Source: Malus domestica (taxonomy: Eukaryota > Streptophyta > Magnoliopsida > Rosales > Rosaceae). Taken from it: 64,000 bases of DNA. Where the stretch lies: NCBI RefSeq assembly GCF_042453785.1, contig NC_091661.1:31115501-31179500 (forward strand), read 5' to 3'. Below are positions 47,592 to 60,689 of the stretch, one piece after another (position 1 is the first letter of the stretch; each line of letters starts with the position of its first letter). The translations under genes and the position numbers were made by a program. Below the pieces are notes generated by a model, which did no database searches, was not told the DNA's origin, and saw only the letters and a list, made by a program, of their open reading frames with translations.

Positions 47592-47865
47592 TTGAATAAA
47601 CTCAACGATCGGAACTATTCAATTTATCAATCTTCATTTGAATGTGACTCTTACAAAAAAAATCATTTAAATAGGAGATCGTTTTATCATCTAAACATAT
47701 CAAGTAAATGAACGGTGTATATGAACGGGTCATCATGAATATGTTGCTTGGTACCTACATCGTCGCTCTGTACACTTCAATGATTGAAATAATTTTTTAT
47801 AGGAGTGATCTTCAAATAAAGATTAAGAAATTGAAGAGTTCCAATTATGAAATTTGTACAGTCAA
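47592..47865. mobile_element. Foldback MITE, 274 bp
   Basis: Left arm GGAACTATTCAATTTATCAA then TCTTCATTTGAATGTGACTC; reversed right arm GGAACTCTTCAATTTCTTAA then TCTTTATTTGAAGATCACTC. The arms pair over some 90 bases. It is the same family as the tandem array at 40.5-41.0 kb. Confidence 0.8.
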
Positions 47866-49563
47866 TATATATTATTTGTAAGGGAGAATGAGCTCGTCCC
47901 CAAGAGAGAATGGAAGTATTATATTTATTTTTTTCTTGCTAATGAAAATTAAGCTAAACTGCATAGTATAACTTGGAAGATAATAAAATCTGTCCAGTTC
48001 CACACTCAGAAAATCATTCCAAAATAGAGGAAAATTATGCATATTCCCGCTCATTTGACTTTATTATTTCCTAGTATACATATTTGTGGTGCTCAGTTAC
48101 TAACATGTCAAGGTCGCTTGGTTGGGGAGGGTTACATCCTGCATATAATATAATATTCAGTTTCATATTGCTTTCGTAATTATGTCAAAACTGTAAAAGC
48201 CTTTTAAACATTGGAAGCTAGGACCCAACGTTTTTCAGACAGGTAGTAGATAGTTTTCGGGAGATATTCCATATTTCACTCGATGAGTGAAAACACTCAT
48301 TTGGAGATATGTATCGATCCGGATTACATCTATAATTTTTCAAAATTATGTATAAGATACTTTGAAGCATTATAAGGTTTTGGTGAATTTTGATCAAATT
48401 TTTAGAAACTGTATGTGTGATCAGTTCATATCACTGTCACCAATAATGGGTTTCAATTTGGGTTACAATTCAGACTACCTCCTCACTTTCAGAAAAAGTA
48501 GCACCATTCCATGTGTAGGACACGTTGTCTTACTCGAATTATTTGCAGTACAAGTTCCCTTATACTACATATAAAAACAACCCTAATAGGGTTCGTGACC
48601 ACCCCACTTGCAGAAGAAGATACTAAAACCTAACAACCAAGCAGAGACTGAACAAGAAATTTCTTCTAGTAGGAGCAACTCGGAAAACAACTAAGAAATC
48701 CTTATTATAGTATGGCTTAAACCCACTAGATAATACCAATGATTTCAAATGATGATGAATCACGTTTCCAATATTACAAAAATTTCAATGTAGTAGTGGA
48801 AAGTGCAAAGTGATGAGAAAAACATAATAAATGAGAGGCGGGAATGGAGTTTTTCGATTTGAATGACAGAACTTCTTCAAAGATAATGCACATATGTAAC
48901 TATAGTATGCAGCTTAATAAACGAATTAATTCAGTGAGGGCATCTACCCCCAGTAGGCCTTCGTTGGATCCATGACAACCAGGCAAGCAAGGGAATGCAA
49001 TACATCATCTACCATCCATACATGCATGCCATATTGTTATTATGTAAGAGAGTTTAGAAAATTAACTATATATATGTAGTTTTGACCTAATTCCCTCCCA
49101 TTGACATGTTGTCCTATGCGATCGAGAGAGATAAGGTGTCAGTTCGCATTATTGAGTCATTTGGAGTTTTATGCAAAGTTATATGTGTCTTGTTCCACTT
49201 GTGGAATATCTAACAGTTCGTGTATGAAAATAACTTGAGTTTTTGGAAGAAGAACAAAATGTTTTTTTTTTTCGTTTTGGTAATCGAACAAAATGGTTTT
49301 TGGACTTAAAAAAAGGCTAAAATAATCATAAGTTAATTTCAATTGTTTGAATATTGATCAAATATTTAACGATATAGCGATTAAAGATTGACAATATATA
49401 TCGATCAAAGATGGACAAGATGGTCATCAGATATTGACGACATATTGAAAAACTAGATATTTTAGCAATTGGGATTTGAAAAATAATGATCATTTTGACC
49501 AATTTTTCAAACAAAAAAGAAAGGTTATACGGGTTTTCTTTTCTTCTAATATGTTATTTTATT

Positions 49564-49786
49564 AAGAGGTTATTTGAAATAACCATTCCGTTTTTAGTTT
49601 TCACTTTTTTTGAAAATTGAAAATCAAAAAGTAAAAATTCAAGGCCAATATTTGCATACTTGAGAAAGCAGTAGCAGTTCCGTTTTCATTTTTTTGAAAA
49701 CCGTAAATTTGAAAGTAGTTACCAAACAGGATTTCAGTTTTTAAAGTGAAAACTGAAAACGAAATGGCTATCAAATGACCCCTAAA
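49564..49786. mobile_element. Foldback MITE, about 223 bp
   Basis: Inverted ends AGAGGTTATTTGAAATAACC and, reversed, AGGGGTCATTTGATAGCCAT continue into CCGTTTTTAGTTTTCACTTT / TCGTTTTCAGTTTTCACTTT. The target duplication is not clear. Confidence 0.8.
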
Positions 49787-51490
49787 GAAATGCTCCTTTA
49801 TGGCCAATTTTATGATAAAATATACAATTGTTTGAGTTTTAACGAGACTAGTTTGAACGCATAAACAAATAATGAACTTTCTATTCTTGTTTTCTCCTTC
49901 ACATGCGTATGTGCATCTTGAGCAGTAAAGGATGCCCTCGCTAGCTACTTTCACAAAAAATGTATCTGTTAGTTCAATAACTAGGATCGGATCAAACTAT
50001 AAATTGTAGTCATGAAACTGTTTCTAATACCCTAGCATCACGCTTTGACTCATTGACCAAAACCCTACCATCCAAACTAGTCTAAATGCTAATTAATCTA
50101 GAAGTAAATCGATTGTCTCTTGCCTGCGAAACTGTTGGAAGAGTAAGAATGCATCGCTTTCGGATCATTTTGATTTTTCAACTAAAAGGGTTAAATATGG
50201 GCAGCTTAAAGAAAGAAGCCTCAACGTATCCCAACGCACATAAACTAAACAAAGATTGGGCAGCTTGATTAAATCCCGTTTTTCTTATTCTTTTAAGGGA
50301 ATGAGTCGGCCGAAAACGACTGCCACTAGCCCCGGCCATCACACTAGCAAAACAATCAAAATCCTGTGTTTGCAAATGGGAATAATAATAAACCCAATGA
50401 TAGTGGCATTAACCCTAATTAAACCAATTTAGAATTGTAACACGATCTGTAATGCCTATCTTCGATATTAACAAAGGCGCAGGGTAGCAATTTAGGGTTT
50501 TAAGTGATAGAGAGATTAACTCTTCCGATAACTAGTAACGCGTAAATCATGTCAAACAATGATGGGACAAAGCATGCATTGTAGTCCAAAGAAAAGATGC
50601 ACAACCCTACAGAAAGAGAGGATCATTTAAATGTGATTACAGCGAGGAACAAATCCTGAGTGAGTGAATCTGCCTCCCAAATCCAAAAGGGAATCGGGTT
50701 TGTTCTGGAATAGCGGATAAAACAAGGGGTCCTTTTCTAGGGCTATAGGGTTATGTGACTTCCCTCCCTCCCTCACAACAGGACAATTTGTGGGGGGATC
50801 CCACTACCTTTTTAAGGAAAGGGGCAGCCGAGGGTGACCCGGGTGGCATTTATGGACACGTGGCAGCTTGTGGTGCCCTCTGGTTGAACTGTGCACATCT
50901 CAAGCCAAGGATGCTTGAGCGTGGGACTAGGTTGAACAATTTTGACACGTCCCTCGCTCGTTTACTTACAACAGGAATGTTAGTGTGTTGATTTATAATT
51001 GTGAATAGTTAGAGATGAAGTCATATTGATATCTCGTTGTTGTAGGTAAGCTTTTCTCCCCAATTTTGAGGCATATACGTCGCAAGTTTTCAATGCCAAA
51101 TGGCAGAGTTAGGTTCGATGTCATTGCAAAGAATGTACAAGTCAAAGGACACGTACGGAGAACAAAACATGACCGTCGAGGCTACAGATGCAAACAAGAA
51201 AAAAGTAGAAACCAAGCAACAAATCAAACTCGAACGATAAAATGTGCAGGAGAAAAAGTTATACTAAAACTTGAATCCATAAATGAAACAGATCCCACAA
51301 TATTAACAGCGTTCAAAACAAATTAGACGTCCAAACCACCCGTAAAAAGATCACGCACCGATGACATCAATTTGTTTCCTAACTCAACATTAAGCAGTAG
51401 CTGAACGAAAATGTGTTTTTTTCCCTCTCTCCCTTCTGATCAATGAATACAAAGTTATTAAACAATGTCCGCGAACCGAATAACTCAGAT

Positions 51491-53550
51491 TTACTTTCTC
51501 TTGGCCCTTGAGAAATCCATCTCCGGATGCTGCAACAGAACGGTATATAAACAATGTAAGTAAATTTCTTGATTGAATGACTAGAGCGTAGAAGAGCCTC
51601 AAGAAATTACCTCAGACATGAACTTCTTTAACATTTCTTCTTTTTCAATCTCCTCGCTGGTGGGGAGCCCCAACTGCTTCTGTCTCTGATCAAACTGTAA
51701 AATCAAAACATACACCTCTCAGTAACTATGAATAAACAAAACGTACAAATAGGCAGCGACGTGAACATGAACGGTGAACATATAAACTCGCGGAGGACCA
51801 AACTGCAATGAATGATAGTCTCTACTTGGAAACATCACGGCAAGTGAACTGCCTTTCACAGATGTTACTCGGTTAAAAACAATTAGCAGCGAAAACAAAA
51901 TACAGAAAAAAGCAGAAGTGGGAGAATTACCATCATCTTTTCAACAGTCCGGCGCATTTCAGAATCCAGTTCAGACAATTTGCTGGGCTCAGGCTCAACC
52001 TTGTGAGTGTCGATCTCAGGATCACCTTTCACCAGACACTTCCACCACTCCATTTGGTTGTGCTTGGTCAGAAGAATTGAGACAGCCCTCTGATCCTCTG
52101 CAATTAGCATGGATATTACGAATTCAAACAGCTCAGATGCTCAAACCCATGGATTATAATTAGGAAATCACAAAAACATGATACACGCACTTAAAAGACA
52201 CTACGTCCTAAAAGCTGTGTGTGGAAGTGAAACTCATAACCATGGAACCCTACAGGAATTCCGACGTGTTTAAAATTCACGATGTAATTATGAGTTATGA
52301 ATTTATTTACTATTCACAAAAGTGAAATATTTTTCAATGCGTATTTATGCTCCAATGTACATAAGCAAAATGATAAGTAATAAGTTGAATAGTGTCAATC
52401 AATATACCTATGCTCCAGTAACAATCATCGGGCTTGATAGACTGCAAAAGTTCGCCCTGCAGGTATTAAAGTTCACATTAGTCAAGGGATATATAGCCTA
52501 AACGAAACAAACTGGCAGAACAAAAGGCATTGTCTACTGGACAAGCATCCGTTGTCTCAGATCAGTCAGATGAACAACCATCTTCCTTATTTTCGATTAC
52601 ATTCACACTCTCCAACTGAATCATAGACAATATGTTCATCACAAAAGTCGATAACTATCCAAAATGAAACTTACATCAATGATCGGAGGCTGCCCCTTCA
52701 GTCCAACCTTCAGATGATTCTTCTTGATCTCGCACACAACAAAGCTAGATTTAGTTCCAGGCGGCACATGGACAACGACATTAATCTCCTGAAGGCTCTG
52801 CGTCCACGAGTACTTCTCCAAATCCAGTCCATTCCCTTTGTTTGGATCTGTTCACATAGGTTAGTGTTAAATAGCGAAAGCAAGATTATAAGTTACACAC
52901 ATCCAAAAACACTTGTATCCCAACAGGCATTGGTGAACAATCATATCAAATTTTACCCGAAAACTCACGTCGAACTGGTTAAAAGATTCAAACTATGTTA
53001 GTAATTTATCTTTCACATAACAAAAACACATTATCCCACCTTCCAATTACTCTTTAAGAACAAAATTTAGGAATTTATGGACAAAAGAATTGAAATCTAA
53101 GATATATCAATACTAAATGCTCAAAGAAAGTAGAATTCTAATCAAATATGAAGCAAAGATAAAATATTTGATACTTTTTAAGCCATTTTCCTCCTCAGTT
53201 TCATCCTTTATCACCTCCCCCCTCAGCTCCGCCTCCGCCTTCTTCTCCGCCTCCTCCTTCTTCCTCCTCTCTTCCTCCTCCTGCCTCCTCTTCTTCCTCT
53301 CCTCCTCCTGCATCTTCCTCTCCTTCTCCCTGAAGCGGCGCGCCAGCGCAAAGACCTCCCTCTCCGACGACTCCCTCTTGAAGAAATCGCTCTCCCGAGC
53401 AATAAATTCCAACGTCTTCTCCACTAAATCAAGTGGGTTCCTGCGATCAATCTTCGCTGTAAATGTATACTCTTTCGACGACGGCGACGCCTTCGAAGGC
53501 TTCCTCTCGGGCGCCCTCTGCTCTTCCTGGATGTCGGAGATTATCGCCAT
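51491..53550 (-). CDS. BOB1: BOBBER1-like NudC-domain co-chaperone
   Basis: Six exons, 53550-53175, 52847-52675, 52456-52408, 52097-51931, 51694-51611 and 51529-51491, give 295 residues in frame. The start [10 protein letters not shown] matches the family start; an in-frame ATG at 53613 would add 21 residues. Residues about 30-125 include an EF-hand-free NudC N-domain and a Glu/Lys/Arg coiled coil. The CS (p23-like) domain spans about 137-222: [49 protein letters not shown] and [17 protein letters not shown]. The tail holds [19 protein letters not shown] and ends [12 protein letters not shown]. In Arabidopsis BOB1 is a small heat-shock-like chaperone needed for development and thermotolerance. 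Length (295 versus about 304) is normal and nothing is broken. Confidence 0.95.
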
Positions 53551-54805
53551 GGATTCGATCAAAGTTTGAGACTTTAAGCGGAGTCTTTCGATTTCGAATT
53601 TTCGAGTGTGCATGTATTTATACTGTTCTTATTATGACGATAATGCCCTTGACGAGTTCATCGGATCCGGGTCCGGAAAGTCTCTTTTGTGCTTTGGCTT
53701 GGTCTTTCTATGAACTCGTTCTTACACAATACCCAAAAGAGGAAAGTGGGAATGTAATTAAATTAGTAAAAAGTAAATGACCTATTAAAACGGGGACACC
53801 CGTCAACTCGACAGATTTAATCGTTTCAGTGTGACTCGATAAGTTTCAATGGAACCACATTATTTTCGTTCAGTAATGTGTTCTGTACGACTTTTTCAAA
53901 AATTATATAAGATAATTGTTACATTTTTCGTTTTTTTTTGTAATGCAGTCAAATATATTATTAAATTTATCTTAAACACAAAGTTTTGCGGTGGTATTGT
54001 TTACCATTGTGTTCTTACACAATACTAACCTACCAAATTTTAATTTTTAGTTTTTTATTTGTTGTAGTTGGTGTGTTCATAATAATTTATCGAAAAACCG
54101 TATAGGAAACATTTTTAGAAAAGAACTAAAGTGAAAAAGTGTGGAATGGCTATTTCTGTCGTCAATTAGAATTCTTATTCTATTCATTAAAATAAGAAAA
54201 AGTAGGAAGTTGGAGAGAAAATGAGTGTAAAATTGGAATTGAATTATTATTATGCCTCTAATTTTAAAGCAAATATTAAACTCTTTGACATTTATAGAAG
54301 TACTTTTTGAAGAAACTTTTCCAAATGCTTATTTTAGAAGCACTTCGAAAAAGAAAAAAAAACGCTTATAAGTGCTTCTTAAAGAAGCAGTTCAAATCCC
54401 ATAATACTCAAGTAAAAGTGAGAAATTTAGGTTTCATTTCACTGTGTAAAGGTTTTGTATATAACAGAGAGAAGCTCTCCTTCACTACATTCAACCAAAG
54501 CATACAACCAAAAGGAGACAAACACTTTCAAGCAACTGGGATATTACAGTGATGGTATTCTAAGCGATCAACGATAACATGAGAATGAATGCTCAATCAA
54601 GAAAAACATCGCACCGGAGTTGAGCCGACTACATGGCGTACAATAGCAAGGACAATCACATTTCCCATGCAGCTGTTTGAGCTGTGTTTGCACTTGTGTC
54701 CACAAACACCTACAGAAAGGCAATACTCCATGCGCATAACAGAAAGCTTAGGTCATCTGCTGATTCTACTCTCTAGTCACAACAAACTGCACGCCACCTT
54801 TCGCG
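53551..54805. other. Intergenic, BOB1 promoter side
   Basis: No exon recognised. At about 54290-54400 there are AAGTGCTTCTT-type motifs reminiscent of the MITE family at 4.6 and 60.5 kb, but without clear ends. Confidence 0.4.
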
Positions 54806-55442
54806 CTAGACAACTTCCGCAGTGAGCCCTCTTTCCATGACAGCGTGACAAATGAGTTTAAGCGATTCCTCTAAATCGTCCAACAGCTTCTCAGGATCAG
54901 GTATTGCGTTTGGATCAACGGTTAAGGAAATCATCATTTCATCCCCGTAGCTTTGCCAATGCATATGCAATGCCTGCAACATAAGAAGCAACATTGAACA
55001 TAAACAAGTCCAAAACAGAAGCAGTTGTTGGTGGTTTTCTTTTAATTGTAGTTGAGTTGGTAAATTTTCAGAGGCAACTCTGTGATCAAGGAGAATTATG
55101 TGTGCGATATATAAGATATTCTAGTTTTCGCTCCTTCAAGTCGAAAATATGTTGGATGAAATAGAGGGAAGTGTTGATATCTTAGCTCCTATTATTTTGG
55201 TCACGAACGCGAACGTATCAGACAGGGCCCATAGGCTGTTATGCAAACAACATTAGAGAAGCAACATAATATGTGAGCTAGGCCAACCGAGCATCTTCCC
55301 ACGATAATAACGATGTAACGGCTGAACCGCGGCAAACGGAACAAGCGTGAAGCCGGACTTAGACTCGGAAGCTGATGATCTTCTTTTGTGATTGACTCCT
55401 CATGAGTACTGCGGGTGCTATATTTGTCTCAGCTGGCTCCAT
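54806..55442 (-). pseudogene. Remnant of a WSD1-like wax ester synthase/acyltransferase
   Basis: A last exon at 54973-54806, preceded by a good acceptor (GTTGCAG), reads ALHMHWQSYGDEMMISLTVD, PNAIPDPEKLLDDLEESLKL and ends at TAG; this matches the C-terminus of WSD1-type O-acyltransferases. About 300 bases upstream (55442 to about 55285) a possible first-exon fragment starts MEPAETNIAPAV and, one frame over, gives LPSLSPASRLFRLPRFSRYI, like the family N-terminus. The catalytic HHxxxDG region and everything between are missing. So the gene is a deletion remnant with a frameshift. The C-terminal piece is clear; the N-terminal piece is less sure. The position between BOB1 and PME fits the synteny described. 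Confidence 0.7.
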
Positions 55443-55568
55443 GGCCACCGCCCTCACGCTTCACGCCCAAAATATGAACAGTAAAAATGTCGTTTTAGCT
55501 TGTCAAAGTTTACTCTGCGTGGAAATTATTAAATTTAAATATGATGACTAATAAAAGAACCATCAATC

Positions 55569-55641
55569 GGGGGTGTAGCTCATATGGTAGAGCGCTCGCT
55601 TCGCATGCGAGAGGCACGGGGTTCGATTCCCCGCACCTCCA
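55569..55641 (+). tRNA. tRNA-Ala (anticodon CGC)
   Basis: 73 bases without intron. Acceptor stem GGGGGTG pairs with CACCTCC (one G-U). D arm GCTC...GAGC, anticodon stem CTCGC/GCGAG with loop TTCGCAT giving anticodon CGC, T arm CGGGG/CCCCG with loop TTCGATT, discriminator A. All arms are intact, and a T-run lies shortly after the 3' end at about 55645-55650 as expected for Pol III termination. Confidence 0.97.
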
Positions 55642-58600
55642 ACCTTTTTTGCCTTATAATTTTATTTTTTAAACAATCTGGGCTCAGCACTCTCTTTTTC
55701 TGATTTTGGGCTTTGTGAGCCCACAATATAATTTTAAACAGATACAAGAGTTTCGCCCATCTACGTTCTTAGTTTGTCACATGAAAGGGTTTTTTTTTTT
55801 AGAGTTTTAACGAAAAGCCCGCGGTATTGTTTATTTTAACGAAAAATCACATTTTTACACTAAAAAATCAAACATGATACTATTTACTTTACCCCTTATT
55901 AACATGCTTATTTCTTATTGGTGACGCATCATTTGATTTGCAAATTTAGTTTAAAAGTTTATCTCTCTAACATTATCCTAGATTATAATACTTTTGTCAT
56001 ACAACGTCCAAAGACTCCAAACTCCTCAAAGAACTTCCACTATGTCCCCTCCATCCATTAACTCAACATGCATGGGCCATGCATGATCCCTCCATCTTCT
56101 TTTTCTCCTTTTTCTCGTCCCGTAATAGGCAAAGGTGAGGCCAGAGAGGTGACTAAACGTATAAACGACAACCATATAACATGTGGTTTGTATGACTACT
56201 TATCACAAACATCGCAATTTCTCAATGTCTTTGATATTGATATCTCTCGATCGACATAGTGGACAGGTGCCTTACAATTGTATCCAATTGTATCCAATAC
56301 CATCTCTCTCTGTTTCCATTTGCACATAATATTAGTCAACGTTTTGTGTTTCAATGCTTAGTACAATCGATTGTCTATATATAATTTTTCAAGTGATGCT
56401 AGCGGTTTTATCATAAAATTTAAAGACGGTACAAATTTTAATGTATTTTGGATTAAATTTGAGGTCAGTACAAACAAAAAAAAAGCATTTGCCAAAAGAA
56501 AAGTTTGTCTCCTAAAGCAGGAGTTCGTTGAGCAAAGATTTCGTCGGTGGGTTTTTTTACACATCATTTTGGGCCTTTGTTCAACTATAAACACACTTGG
56601 ACTTATGAACTGGGGCACCGGGCAAAGTTAACTTAGCCGACGAACCTCAATTTTATCAGGCAAATCTTCAGATATTACGCACCATTTTCCCCTCCTGGCA
56701 CCAAAACGTTGCATGACAAGTTTCACTTTGCCCTACGTCTCTCTTCCGTCGCATCAAGGTTTTGAGTACAACTTAAATGTTGACCAGCTTTGCCCTCCAA
56801 TTGAAAAAAATTGTCGAGTAAAATCACTTTAGCCAACAAAATTTGATTCGTGGGAAAAACACTTGTAGAGCAAACCATAATTTCTTGTAGTGCGTGCTCT
56901 CAAACCAAAAATACTAGGAAAAAAAAATAAAAAGAACAACAACAACAACGTCTCCTTGGCCAATCATTCATAACTTTATATTAGTATATTTGTCGGTGTG
57001 AAAAAACACGAAAGGCAGCAACAAGAACGCAACAAAATCTTGATTATCATTATCTTATACTTTATTAGACTAATCCTAGTTATATGGAAGTTAATTAGCT
57101 TAATCCTTGGCCTGTGACTGATCTGTGATTTACCTATATATCTAGCCAAAAGTGAAAACGAGGGGTGGAAGTTGTTTTCTATCATTTTTCTCTTGTGAAA
57201 TGTCCCTACGTGTAGGGAAAGTCATGTCGTTTTAATTAACTCCTGTTGCTTTTAGAAATCCTAGTTTGGTTTAATGAATATGATTATGACGTCCCTCTTA
57301 TATATGTGTGTTATATGTGTTTGTGTGTCGAATTTATATATAAAATTATAATTGGTGTATACAATTTAAAAAATGATGCATGTATGATTGTCTACAACGG
57401 ATCATAGTGCGCTGTTTTAGTTAGGGAAGCATGTGGATAGCTCCCCCATGTCCATGTCGATGCTCTTTAAAGAAAGCCTAACTATATATGAGACACTCAT
57501 TTATGCATACATACAAAAGCGTCCGACGTTAACTAAGTTATTTAACCGTAACATGATAAATAAACGAATACAGTGTTGTTGACAAATAGTGAAATGCTCA
57601 CAACAATAATAAAAAAAATGAGCGATTCAGATTATGAGAGTATTTTGTGAAGTAAACTCATATGAATGGTTAGATCCGTATTAAGTTACTAACTAGTTAG
57701 CGTTTGAACCCTCATACATATGGCGAGTAAATTATTTTGAAAAAACATAATTGATGAATAGTTTTGTCAAGCATTGCTTAGAGGAGCTGTAGCATTAATC
57801 AGTGCATGGCTCCAAATAATGATAAATCAACGTGTATGCAGAGATACGTTAATTAGAAACCAAAATTAAACAAACCATGTGATTACGAAGCGAGCAAGAG
57901 GCCCTGTGTTCCCTACCTTCATATAATTAGGCACATGCAGTTGCATGGCAGCATGGCAGCATGGCTTTCAATCTCTTGCCTTGTAAGCTTCGCTTGGTGT
58001 GAGTGTGACCACTCTCCTCAAATTTTATCAATCTGGTCAAACCTTTCCCTTTCCACGGATCCCTACTGGATTTCGTAGGCAGCCAAATCATTTTTTTCCA
58101 GTTGCATATACAACTAATTACGTAGAGGACGTATTTAAATCGAAATAATTATTCATTGATAATACTCAATATAATATTCTTCGTAAGCATACTGTAAATT
58201 AAATACAATTTTGAGATAAACACTGTCGGTGAATCTCACTGGAAACTTTATGCTTCAGAGCATAGTATATACTACAGTTACTATACAATTTTGAGATGAA
58301 CACTATTGGTGAATTTTAGTAGGACCCATGTTTATTTGACTATAGTTTCAATGTGTATGATGACACTAATTCATTTTAAGAGATCGATTTTTATGACATG
58401 AGTATATTAATGTGGGGCGTAACATGCTAAAACATAATCATACAAAACAGAACTTAAACAAAACATGATATCATTTGCACAGAACGTTCCGGTGTCAGTG
58501 CCCGTGAGTCCGTGAGGTGGTATGACTATAAACAAGTTAACTTGCTCCATATTTTAATTGAACGCTAAGCCCACAAAATAATGATAAAAAATTCATATTT

Positions 58601-59299
58601 TCTTTTCTCTCTTTCCTATTATAATAACCCTCGCTTACTAGATTTTTAGTGCTGCACAGATTTAAATTACAATTTTACTAAAGTTTTATTTATTAAATAT
58701 ATAAATTAATGTCACGGGCCTCTCCAAAATCGTGAAAGATTGCTTTTTCCCAATTTTTTTCTTCACCACCAAATGGTTTGCCTTCCTCATCGGGTAATCA
58801 ATCATGCACCTTTTGAGTCCCTTTTCTTCTTTTGCCTGTAACTGCACATCTTGGCACAAGCTCCCCACATCTACAATCCATTTTGTTATTATTTGGTTTA
58901 TTATTGAGTTGCTTTCACAAAAGTGGGTATATATATAAAGGCCTACATCATGGAGTTGGGCATTGAAATTTGAATGAGAAAATATAATTAAATTTATAAC
59001 GTCTTAAATGAATTTAATTTATGAAAGCATGAGAAAATCTAATTAATATAACATCTTAATTGAAATTAATTTATGAAAGCAATCTTAGCTTTGACCTATT
59101 TTGGTTAAGTTATAATTATAAAACTGATCATAGTTCGTTTTCATACTAAATGTGAAAAATATAGGGGTGGGTATTACGATTTAAATCTTAGCAGGGTCGA
59201 CAACTGTAAATGCATTTAATTTGTACCAAAAACCCTTACATATTATCATTATATTTGTAGACACACACACATATGACGCTACCTTTATACATAACTTTT
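55642..59299. other. Gene-free region with a possible CACTA end
   Basis: No exon recognised. TTTCTTGTAGTG at 56881-56892 is the reverse complement of CACTACAAGAAA, the usual terminus of CACTA elements; the sequence to its left (about 56600-56892) could be the element's end, but the other terminus was not found. The rest is AT-rich. Confidence 0.4.
58976..59082. repeat. Two diverged tandem units of about 53 bp
   Basis: TGAGAAAATATAATTAAATT ... ATTTATGAAAGCA is followed directly by TGAGAAAATCTAATTAATAT ... ATTTATGAAAGCA. Confidence 0.75.
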
Positions 59300-59627
59300 G
59301 GACTTTTTAGCCAAAATAGTTTATGAGATTTGCATAACTTTTCACTTTAGTCCTTGAGATTGTCCATTTGGCCATTCCGTGAACAATCTCCATTAAATAA
59401 GCATAAAATGACAAAAATATCCTCAATTTTTGCCAAATCATTTTGACCTATTGTTTATTGAACTAAGGGTATTTTTATCATTTTGATCTTTATTTAACAT
59501 AATGTTTCACAGAAGGACCAAAATAATTGATGGTGGACAATCCAAGGGATCACTTCTATTGATTTCAAATCTGAGGAACCAAAATAATGAGTTATGCAAA
59601 TCTTAGAGACTATTTTGGCTAAAAAGC
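59300..59627. mobile_element. Mutator-type foldback MITE, second copy
   Basis: Same family as 13521-13887: starts near GACTTTTTAGCCAAAATAG, contains TTGGCCATTCCGTGAACAAT, and ends TTTTGGCTAAAAAGC. A direct repeat ATAACTTTTG lies at 59291-59300 and 59628-59637, giving a 9-10 bp target duplication. Confidence 0.88.
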
Positions 59628-59637
59628 ATAACTTTTG

Positions 59638-60447
59638 ACAAACGTTTTTTTGGGAGCCCACTTCCTAATGTGTTTCAAGAATCTAAACCGTCTATCTTTT
59701 AGGTTATCATTTATAGATCATTTTTCTAAAAAATTAGACAAATCCAAAACCGTTAAGACATTTATTTGTAGTAAAGAGAAAATGGACGAATATGGTTTTT
59801 TTTTTTTTAAAAAAAGCCCTAAACCCTTAATCCAACAATCATATAATTGCATATTTGGGTTTTTTTTTTTTTTTTTTTTTTTGTAGGCATAATCTTTGAA
59901 GAAAGACATAAAAGATAAACATACGGATAGTTAAATATATTATGACGTGATTTCCACAAAAACATGTGCCAAAAATTGTAAAAAAATTGATTTTACTTAT
60001 CCGCCATCATATGAATATGGTTATGTATTGGTAATTAGGAGGTAACCCTAGTGTAAATCGGACCAAACGAATAAACCCTGAACGGCTAAACACCAGTAGT
60101 CCTCATCAGTAGTCGGTGGTCAATTCGTGGACTCTGTGGATGCATATTGTTCTGCTTACTGTAAGAGAACGTACGTCGTGGAGACGAAGAGGTTTAACGT
60201 GTTACCATCATCATCATCGTGTTTCATCTCACTTTTTGGTTATCAAACCCTTAAAAGGTACGTATTAGTCCTATTCATATTGTTATTAATTAATACAATA
60301 TTATAAGGAGAAGATCAATTTGATGTGGAAGCCAGCATCACATCGATCTATATATACATGTCACTACATACATTAGCTCCAATATGTATTTTGGCAAAAT
60401 CTACAAACAGCTACGTCATGAATCTATCACTCGGAAAATTCTATTTT
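59638..60447. other. Intergenic, nothing recognised
   Basis: AT-rich, with a T-run of about 22 at 59861-59882. No exon or RNA gene seen. Confidence 0.4.
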
Positions 60448-60650
60448 AGATTTAAATGATTGAAAACGATTTTGGGTTCCAAAGCACTTGAAGTGTTTCC
60501 TGCAAGAATTACCAATTATGTACTTCTTGTAAAAAATACTTCAAGTGCTTTTTTTTTTCTTCAAAATTTACTTACATGTTTATTAAAAACTATTTATAAA
60601 AAAAATTTCATCAAAAGTAATTTTAGTTGTTTTAAAAATATTGCCAACAA
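60448..60650. mobile_element. MITE related to the outer element at 4.6-5.2 kb, uninterrupted
   Basis: Reads GGGTTCCAAAGCACTTGAAG and TGCAAGAATTACCAATTATG, TACTTCTTG, aligning across the point where the 4.6-kb copy is interrupted. It serves as an empty-site counterpart. Confidence 0.7.
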
Positions 60651-60689
60651 GTTTTGCTGGATTGACATAAATCTATACTTCAAGAGTTC

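Larger units (their letters stand above)
42986..51490. other. Gene-free AT-rich region
   Basis: No gene supported over 8.5 kb apart from repeats and foldback elements listed separately. The frame at 44566-45072 (-) has no recognisable family. At 50860-50870 there is a perfect G-box core within GACACGTGGCAG, far from any mapped start. The last 400 bases probably include the 3' UTR of the BOBBER1 gene. Confidence 0.45.

Noticed and set aside
53551-53613. Upstream in-frame ATG of BOB1 adding 21 residues
   Set aside because: The family starts at MAIIS, so the downstream ATG at 53550 was chosen; the upstream one remains possible.
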